Shown in pieces: positions 53,142 to 58,618 of a stretch of DNA of 58,618 bases. The stretch comes from Polynucleobacter sp. 31A-FELB (GTDB lineage: Bacteria > Pseudomonadota > Gammaproteobacteria > Burkholderiales > Burkholderiaceae). The notes beneath the pieces are model-generated. The model did no database searches. It saw only the letters and a program-made list of their open reading frames with translations, and was not told the DNA's origin. The position numbers were made by a program, and so were the translations under genes. The first letter of the stretch is position 1. Each line of letters starts with the position of its first letter. The DNA is taken from assembly GCF_018882405.1 (NCBI RefSeq), contig NZ_JACVOO010000013.1, forward strand, positions 1-58,618. Direction: 5' to 3'.

Positions 53142-54848
53142 ATGAAATTCACACAAAAGTTATTGGTCACATTATTAATGGCTCAATGCGCAGTGAGCTT
53201 TGCAAAAGGCAATGCCGATACTATTTTTTACGGTGGTCCAATTGTTACTGTAAATGCCAAAAATGAAGAAGTGCAAGCACTTGCGGTTCAGAATGGGAAA
53301 ATTGTTGCGGTTGGCACTAAAGATGAAGTTACTAAAGAATGGCAAACCAATAGCACTAAGGTGGTTGATCTCAAAGGTCAAACCTTAATGCCAGGTTTTG
53401 TTGAGCCGCATGTTCACGTTTTTGTAACTACACTTTTTGAGCGTTTAGGGCTAAATCTTAGCAACTTTAATTTACCCTATGACACGATGGACACTTTAAG
53501 TCAGAAGCTTAAAGCTGGACTCAAGAATGTTCCACCTGGCGGCTGGTTGTTTGCTTTCGGTGTTGATCCATCTCGTACCAATCCATTTATGGCTGAATTA
53601 ACTGCTGATATTTTGGACAAGGTTTCTACAGATGTCCCTATCTTCGTTGTAAATCAATCTGGCCATCTAGCTTACGTTAATCACAAGGCTATAGAGCTTG
53701 CTGGAATTACTGATAAGACTCCCAATCCTACAGGGGGTGGTGTTTACGTCAAGGATGCGCAAGGTAAGCTAACTGGTAAATTAATTGAGCCACCTTCTTA
53801 TTTAGCGTTTATGGCCAAAATGCCGCCACCTACAGAAGCCCAATTGTCTGGTGCTGTTAAGGGCATGCTCAATACTATTGCCTCAACTGGAGTTACCACT
53901 GCCTCTGATATGAGTGTGGGCGGAACCTTTGGCGTTGATAAAGAAATCGCCATGTGGAAAGATATCTTTGCTAAGAAGGCATCCCCAATTCGCGTACGTG
54001 GCTACCTGTGGGGAGAGACTTTACCAGTTGGCTTCAACTCGATTAAACCAAATGAGGGCGATGACAATTTACGATTTATTGGTATTAAATATATCTCTGA
54101 TGGTTCTACGCAGGGGCTAACAGCTGCGCTGAATAACCCATACATTTATCCCAAGAACTCTAAATGGACTGGGGCTCTCGATTACAAAGATGCGGAGATC
54201 TATGGTTTGATGAAGCCATACTTTGATCAAGGTTGGCAAATTTCGATTCATGCAAATGGCGATAAAGCAATTGACCAAACTTTGAATAACTATTCAAAGG
54301 TTTTGGCGGGTAACCCCAAGCCGCAAGACCGTCGTTTACGAATAGAGCATTTCACAATCAACAATGAGTCTCAGGTGAAAAAAGCCGTGAAGTTAGGTGT
54401 TGTACCTAGTTTTACGATTGGTCACGTTGAGTATTGGGGTGCAGCTTTTAATAATCATCTGATTGGACCTGAGCGCTCTAAGCGCATTGATCCGGCTGGC
54501 GATTTTAAGAAAGCTGGAGGAAGATTTACGCTTCATAGCGATACCCCGGTATCCCCTGTTGGTCCATTGAGCTACATCAGCGAAGAGGTAACGCGCCAAT
54601 GGCAGTTGCCGCCACAAAAAGTATTGGGCCCAGATCAGGCGGTTACTGTAGACGATGCCATCCGCGCCATTACTATTGATGCGGCTTATCAAATTTTTGC
54701 TGACAATATTGTGGGTAGTTTAGAGGTTGGCAAGCAGGCTGATTTAGTAGTTCTAGAAAAGAATCCACGCCAAACTGCTCCAGCTGATATCCGCAATATC
54801 AAAGTGAAGGGCACTTGGATTGACGGCAAGCCTGTTATTTTGAACTAA
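53142..54848 (+). CDS. Exported amidohydrolase, YtcJ-like (first of two)
   Basis: Metal-dependent hydrolase. Signal peptide of about 21 residues, then the beta-sandwich piece YGGPIVTVNAKNEEVQALAV, H90-x-H92 in GFVEPHVHVF, a later ISIHANGDKAID, RRLRIEHFTI with another metal His, and LHSDTPVSPVGP with the catalytic Asp. Family members hydrolyse N-substituted formamides or similar C-N bonds. An exported form next to outer-membrane barrels is notable. Length 568. CAAAGGAATTTAAT precedes the ATG. Confidence 0.9.
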   Translation: MKFTQKLLVTLLMAQCAVSFAKGNADTIFYGGPIVTVNAKNEEVQALAVQNGKIVAVGTKDEVTKEWQTNSTKVVDLKGQTLMPGFVEPHVHVFVTTLFERLGLNLSNFNLPYDTMDTLSQKLKAGLKNVPPGGWLFAFGVDPSRTNPFMAELTADILDKVSTDVPIFVVNQSGHLAYVNHKAIELAGITDKTPNPTGGGVYVKDAQGKLTGKLIEPPSYLAFMAKMPPPTEAQLSGAVKGMLNTIASTGVTTASDMSVGGTFGVDKEIAMWKDIFAKKASPIRVRGYLWGETLPVGFNSIKPNEGDDNLRFIGIKYISDGSTQGLTAALNNPYIYPKNSKWTGALDYKDAEIYGLMKPYFDQGWQISIHANGDKAIDQTLNNYSKVLAGNPKPQDRRLRIEHFTINNESQVKKAVKLGVVPSFTIGHVEYWGAAFNNHLIGPERSKRIDPAGDFKKAGGRFTLHSDTPVSPVGPLSYISEEVTRQWQLPPQKVLGPDQAVTVDDAIRAITIDAAYQIFADNIVGSLEVGKQADLVVLEKNPRQTAPADIRNIKVKGTWIDGKPVILN

Positions 54849-54879
54849 TTTAGCTTAATGGGCATGCGTATTATTTTTT

Positions 54880-54902
54880 CACCCGCCTCGGCGGGTGTTT
54901 TC
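54880..54902 (+). terminator. Terminator between the two amidohydrolases
   Basis: CACCCGCC / GGCGGGTG around a TC turn, followed by TTTTC. Confidence 0.85.
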
Positions 54903-54961
54903 ATTATTAGAGCCTTATAAAATCTGGCTTTCTTGGGATCTATTTTATCTAGGACATATTC

Positions 54962-56755
54962 ATGAAGCTTAAATTTAAGGTCGTTTCGCTTGGCATGATT
55001 GGACTCTTTTCCAGTTTTGTTAGCGCAGTGCAACTACTCGATCCACCATCAAGCCCCAAAGTTTCTGAAATCACGGTGTTTGTGGCAAAGAAAATTGTCA
55101 CCATGGATCCATCCATCCCAAATGCCACTGCGGTAGCTGTGGCGGATGGACGCATTCTGTCAGTTGGCTCATTGGAAGATATGAAACCATGGACCGATAA
55201 GTATCCAACAAAGATTAATCGCCAATTTGCAAATAAAGTCATGTATCCAGGTTTTGTTGAGCCCCATGCGCACCCTTTGCTTGCAGGTCTCTTGTTTAAT
55301 AAGCCCCTTTTAACACCATCACCAATGCCGAACCCTTGGGGTCCCGCGTTTCCAGGTGTTCCAACTTTACAGGCCGCGATAGCGCAATTAAAGAAGTACT
55401 CAGATGCCATTTCTGATCCTAAAGAAACTCTTTTAGTTTGGGGCTACGATGTAGTTGCAATGGGAAAAATTCCCGACCGTCAATTATTAGATCAAGCCTC
55501 TAGTACTAGACCAATTATTGTGTGGGATTTGTCGGGTCACGATATGTATGTCAATTCCGCCATGATTCAGCATTACGGAATTACTCTAGATAAAGTCAAA
55601 AGTATCAAAGGTATTGGTTTGGATAAAGACGGTCAGTTAAACGGTCAATTTTTAGAGATACCGGCCATGCAATATATTCTCAAGCTTGCAGGAAAAGATA
55701 TTTTGAAGCCGCATGAGATTCCAAATGATTTGATGTATATCAATGATTTGATGCAGCAAGCTGGCATCACGACATCGGGTGATTTAGCGTTTGGAACGAT
55801 GAATATTGAAATGGAAACTAAGATTGCCAAAGCATATAGTCAGTCACAGGCTGGAGCTTTACGCATTGTTCCAGTGGTTTATGCTGAGCCATTCATTCAA
55901 AAGTATGGTGACAAGGCGATTGTTGAGGCTCAGAATTTAAAGCAAGAGGATAACGATCGTCTGATTTTCCAGGGCGTGAAGTTTTATAGTGATGGCGGTT
56001 ATTTGCCAGAGACCATGCGCATGGAGCATCCTAGCTATACCAATGGCACCCTAGGTTCAACGAATTACCAGACTGCCAAAGACTTTTCTGACGCAATGAA
56101 GCCATGGTGGGATGCGGGGTATCACATTCATATTCATAGTAATGGTGATATTGGCAATCAAAACTCAATAAATGCCTTGCAACTCATGATTGACGCTAAA
56201 CCTCGCTTTGACCATCGTTACACCATCAATCACTTTGGCATTCCTTCCACTGCAATGGTTATGAAGATCAAGGCGCTTGGCGCAGTAGTTAGCGCAAATA
56301 TGTCTTATATTTCAGAGCGCGCTAAATTGGAGTACCCAGCTTTGGGTGTTGATCGTGCGTCTTACGCAACCAGATTAGGCGCTTTGGTTAAAAGCGGCAT
56401 CGTTACCTCTATCCATTCGGATGCGCCAGTATCTGCGCCTGCTCCATTGAAAGAGGCATGGACTGCGGTGACTCGTAAAGACGTATACAACGATGGAAAA
56501 GTATGGGCTCCAGCCGAGGCTGTAACAGCTGCAGATGCGATGAAGATGATTACTATTAATGCTGCCTATACGTTGGGTGTAGAGGATAAAGTAGGCAGTA
56601 TTGAAGCTGGTAAGTTTGCCGACTTTGCTGTCCTTGACTCGGATCCACAGACAATTCCTGCAAATAATATTAAAAATGTATCTGTTTTTGCAACCGTCTT
56701 GGGCGGTAAGGTAATTCCAGTTTCAGAAACAAAAAAGCCAAGACCACTGCAATGA
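54962..56755 (+). CDS. Exported amidohydrolase, YtcJ-like (second)
   Basis: Signal peptide of about 22 residues, TVFVAKKIVTMDPSIPNATA, H102-x-H104 in GFVEPHAHPLL, IHIHSNGDIGNQN, YTINHFG and SIHSDAPVSAPAPL. Parallel to the gene at 53142 over its whole length, but clearly diverged, so it probably acts on a different C-N compound. Length 597. No strong ribosome site is seen directly before the ATG. Confidence 0.9.
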   Translation: MKLKFKVVSLGMIGLFSSFVSAVQLLDPPSSPKVSEITVFVAKKIVTMDPSIPNATAVAVADGRILSVGSLEDMKPWTDKYPTKINRQFANKVMYPGFVEPHAHPLLAGLLFNKPLLTPSPMPNPWGPAFPGVPTLQAAIAQLKKYSDAISDPKETLLVWGYDVVAMGKIPDRQLLDQASSTRPIIVWDLSGHDMYVNSAMIQHYGITLDKVKSIKGIGLDKDGQLNGQFLEIPAMQYILKLAGKDILKPHEIPNDLMYINDLMQQAGITTSGDLAFGTMNIEMETKIAKAYSQSQAGALRIVPVVYAEPFIQKYGDKAIVEAQNLKQEDNDRLIFQGVKFYSDGGYLPETMRMEHPSYTNGTLGSTNYQTAKDFSDAMKPWWDAGYHIHIHSNGDIGNQNSINALQLMIDAKPRFDHRYTINHFGIPSTAMVMKIKALGAVVSANMSYISERAKLEYPALGVDRASYATRLGALVKSGIVTSIHSDAPVSAPAPLKEAWTAVTRKDVYNDGKVWAPAEAVTAADAMKMITINAAYTLGVEDKVGSIEAGKFADFAVLDSDPQTIPANNIKNVSVFATVLGGKVIPVSETKKPRPLQ

Positions 56756-56773
56756 TTTGGTGGTTTTGCTCAT

Positions 56774-56803
56774 AAAAATACCAACCCTTGGGTTGGTATT
56801 TTT
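56774..56803. terminator. Bidirectional terminator
   Basis: 13-bp stem AAAAATACCAACC / GGTTGGTATTTTT between the amidohydrolase and the reverse nitroreductase. Confidence 0.92.
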
Positions 56804-56831
56804 TTCGTCAATTCTTTGTTTGTCGATGCTC

Positions 56832-57467
56832 TTACTTGATCCAAGAAATAAATTGTTCTTTAGCTCTTCTGACTTTCTTTAACTTGACTAGCCAGTCCTC
56901 ATCGGTTTTTCGATAGCCCAGGGGAAGCATGACTACGCTGCGTAAGCCTTTAGATTTCAGGTTTAAGATTTCATCTACCGACTCTGGATTAAATCCTTCC
57001 ATCGGTGTGCAGTCGACTTGCTCATAGGCGGCAGCAATCAAGGCTGTTCCTAGGCCGATATAGGCTTGTTTAGCTGTATGTGTGAAATTAACTTCGGGAT
57101 CTCTATTCGGGTAAGAATTGAGAAGCATTTGGCGATAAGCAGTTCCGGACTCACTCTTGAAGTCACGAATGGTTTCGGTCATATCAAATGCAGCATTAAT
57201 GCGCTCAGCAGTGTAGTTATCCCAGGCGGCAAAAACAAGTAAATGAGAGCAGTCTGTAATTTGAGATTGATCGTTGGAGACGACTCTAATTTTTTCTCTC
57301 AGTTCTTGGTTGGTGATGACAAAAATCTCATATGGCTGCAATCCGCTTGAGCTTGCAGTTAATCTAATTGCCTCAAGAATTCGATCAAGTTTTTCCTGGG
57401 GGACAGATTTCGTCGCATCCATTTTTTTAGTAGCATAGCGCCATTGCAACTTGTCAATCAGAGTCAT
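56832..57467 (-). CDS. Nitroreductase family NAD(P)H-dependent oxidoreductase
   Basis: FMN enzyme. The start LQWRYATKKMD contains the RxAxK/R flavin phosphate contact, TASSSGLQPYEIFVI is the SSxxxQPWxFxVV block and QAYIGLGTALIAAAYE is the central helix. GLRSVVMLPLGYR closes the fold. It resembles NfsB-type dihydropteridine/nitro reductases. Length 211. It lies 70 bp downstream of the LysR gene on the same strand and may be its target. Confidence 0.9.
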   Translation of the reverse strand: MTLIDKLQWRYATKKMDATKSVPQEKLDRILEAIRLTASSSGLQPYEIFVITNQELREKIRVVSNDQSQITDCSHLLVFAAWDNYTAERINAAFDMTETIRDFKSESGTAYRQMLLNSYPNRDPEVNFTHTAKQAYIGLGTALIAAAYEQVDCTPMEGFNPESVDEILNLKSKGLRSVVMLPLGYRKTDEDWLVKLKKVRRAKEQFISWIK

Positions 57468-57537
57468 TTTTTTCCTTTAGATTCATTAATGCAGCAATTG
57501 AAGCAGTGTAATGTGATTTGGATTTATTTGAACCCAC

Positions 57538-58452
57538 TTATGATGCGCACTGCAGTAGAAGATGTTCGCGAAGTAATGTGGCTGGGGGAGATAGGGTTGC
57601 CCCTTCTCTGCTGGCAAGTAACAAATTGCGTTTAGCCCAGGACTCCTTTAGAGGAATGGCCGCTAGGCCCATAGCCTGGATCTGGGCTGCGCAAGCTTGA
57701 ATAGGCAACACGCCAATACCTAGATTAACGGAAATCATTTGGCACATCGCATCGTAGCTACGTACCTGAATTCTTAATCTCATTTGTTTGCTAAGTTTCT
57801 CGGCGCTCCTGGAAGTGAGTTCCAGTAAAGAGCTGCCTCGATTGAGGCCTACAAAGTCATAGTTCAAACATTCTTCAAACGACACACTTTTCTTTTTGCT
57901 CAGTGGGTGCATCTGGCTACAGGCAATCACCAGCTCATCATTGCCAATCACTTGAGTATCTAAGCCCGTGGTGGGCGATCCTTCAGCAAATACGCCGATA
58001 TCGGCAATGCCATCCATGAGCGCTCTCACAATATCCCCGCTAATCTGCTCCTCTACTTCCACCTGAATTTCAGGATGCTCACTTAAAAATTGCGATAGGG
58101 CTGATGGTAGAAATTCCGTGAGGGCTGACATGTTAGCCCAAAGACGTACATGTCCTTTTACGCCCTTGGAGTATTCACCTAATTCATTGCTAAATTGTTC
58201 AAAACCCTGGAAGAGTCGCAAGGCATGCTGCATTACTGCATGACCTGCTTGAGTCAGGGTGACTCCCCTGGCAGATCTATCGAGAAGGGAGATGCCCACC
58301 GTGTCTTCTAGCTCAGAGATTCTGCGGCTGGCGGCAGAAAGGGCAAGACTGCATACATGGGCGCCTTTAGTAATACTTCCACTTTGGGCAACAGCACAGA
58401 AGAGCTTGAGGGTGACAAAGTCGATTCTGGCGGGGTTTATTTGAGTATTCAT
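57538..58452 (-). CDS. LysR family transcriptional regulator
   Basis: Winged helix at residues about 10-65 (LFCAVAQSGSITKGAH, SRRISELEDTVG, LLDRSARGVTLTQAG), then a periplasmic-binding-like effector domain starting VRLWANMSALTEFLPSAL. Length 304. Without a divergent partner it may control the nitroreductase downstream or itself. Confidence 0.93.
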   Translation of the reverse strand: MNTQINPARIDFVTLKLFCAVAQSGSITKGAHVCSLALSAASRRISELEDTVGISLLDRSARGVTLTQAGHAVMQHALRLFQGFEQFSNELGEYSKGVKGHVRLWANMSALTEFLPSALSQFLSEHPEIQVEVEEQISGDIVRALMDGIADIGVFAEGSPTTGLDTQVIGNDELVIACSQMHPLSKKKSVSFEECLNYDFVGLNRGSSLLELTSRSAEKLSKQMRLRIQVRSYDAMCQMISVNLGIGVLPIQACAAQIQAMGLAAIPLKESWAKRNLLLASREGATLSPPATLLREHLLLQCAS

Positions 58453-58493
58453 GCTGATATTCTAGCTAAGCCTTCGCAAAATGAGAAGGCTAG

Positions 58494-58618
58494 TGACCTC
58501 CTCCCAATAAATTGGACACCCTAAATTAGAAAAAATCGGCGATATTATCCCTAAGGAGGGGTGCGCCATGAAGAGGTCAAAGTTCACAGAAGAGCAGATT
58601 GCTTTTGCATTGCATCAA
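58494..58618 (+). mobile_element. Left end of an IS3-type insertion sequence, cut by the window
   Basis: The stretch starting TGACCTCCTCCCAATAAATT and GGACACC is the usual form of terminal inverted repeat in one IS3 subgroup. The transposase orfA starts at 58568. The right end lies outside the window. Confidence 0.7.
58568..58618 (+). CDS. IS3 family transposase OrfA, partial at the window edge
   Basis: Only the first 17 codons are present, MKRSKFTEEQIAFALHQ, the standard N-terminus of IS3-family OrfA helix-turn-helix proteins. AAGGAGGGG precedes the ATG. The rest lies beyond 58618. Confidence 0.8.
   Translation, partial: MKRSKFTEEQIAFALHQ

Noticed and set aside
58468..58490. AGCCTTC/GAAGGCT inverted repeat between the LysR gene and the insertion sequence
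   Set aside because: Could be an operator of the LysR gene, but it is short and directly at the insertion border; no firm call is possible.

Overview
The window looks like a piece of a betaproteobacterial chromosome, most likely Polynucleobacter or a close relative in the Burkholderiaceae. This is inferred from the moderate GC, the form of the ppc and ilvC products, a PhaZ-type intracellular PHB depolymerase, a PqiABC operon, short TTCG-loop terminators and many exported beta-barrel proteins. No database search was possible, so taxon and family names rest on recognised motifs.

Layout. (1) 1-5184: a remnant of a TRAP transporter large subunit, then a Rieske oxygenase, its flavin/ferredoxin reductase, a class II aldolase and a GntR/FCD regulator. 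This reads as a small aromatic or carboxylate catabolic operon with a probable operator at 390-409. (2) 5245-9221: ilvC and ppc. (3) About 9.8-18.9 kb: an accessory island. It carries a reverse-strand DUF6641-like operon with one frameshifted gene, a minimal tyrosine recombinase, a SIR2-like gene with an unknown partner, and six single-gene units that share a repeated ~100-112 bp leader. The first four end in near-identical terminators. The island ends at a 45-base 3' fragment of a tRNA-Ile2(CAU) gene, a classic integration scar. (4) 19.3-22.2 kb: GST, cupin, small protein and PHB depolymerase in one run.

(5) 22.4-31.5 kb: four choloylglycine-hydrolase-family Ntn amidases, interspersed with MarC and two exported beta-barrel proteins. 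(6) 31.7-38 kb: a channel-like small membrane protein, a tripartite efflux operon (TolC-like lipoprotein, HlyD-like adaptor, FUSC permease split over two genes) and a tri-heme cytochrome c. (7) 38.5-45.6 kb: another barrel pair, then pqiA (two genes)-pqiB-pqiC coupled to a diheme cytochrome and a double cupin. (8) 45.8-56.8 kb: secreted lipase, a second channel-like protein, a barrel, a two-component system, a third barrel pair and two exported YtcJ-like amidohydrolases. (9) 56.8-58.6 kb: nitroreductase, LysR regulator and the left end of an IS3-type element cut by the window edge.

Two themes stand out. The island holds a cassette-like array in which unrelated small genes sit behind the same leader, with a hairpin that shows compensatory changes between copies. 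From 22 to 57 kb, pairs of outer-membrane barrel paralogs (called X and Y here) recur beside exported amide-bond hydrolases. One X gene is present twice as a perfect 756 bp repeat. I infer a surface uptake-and-hydrolysis system for amide-containing compounds, possibly acyl-amide signals, but the substrate is unknown.
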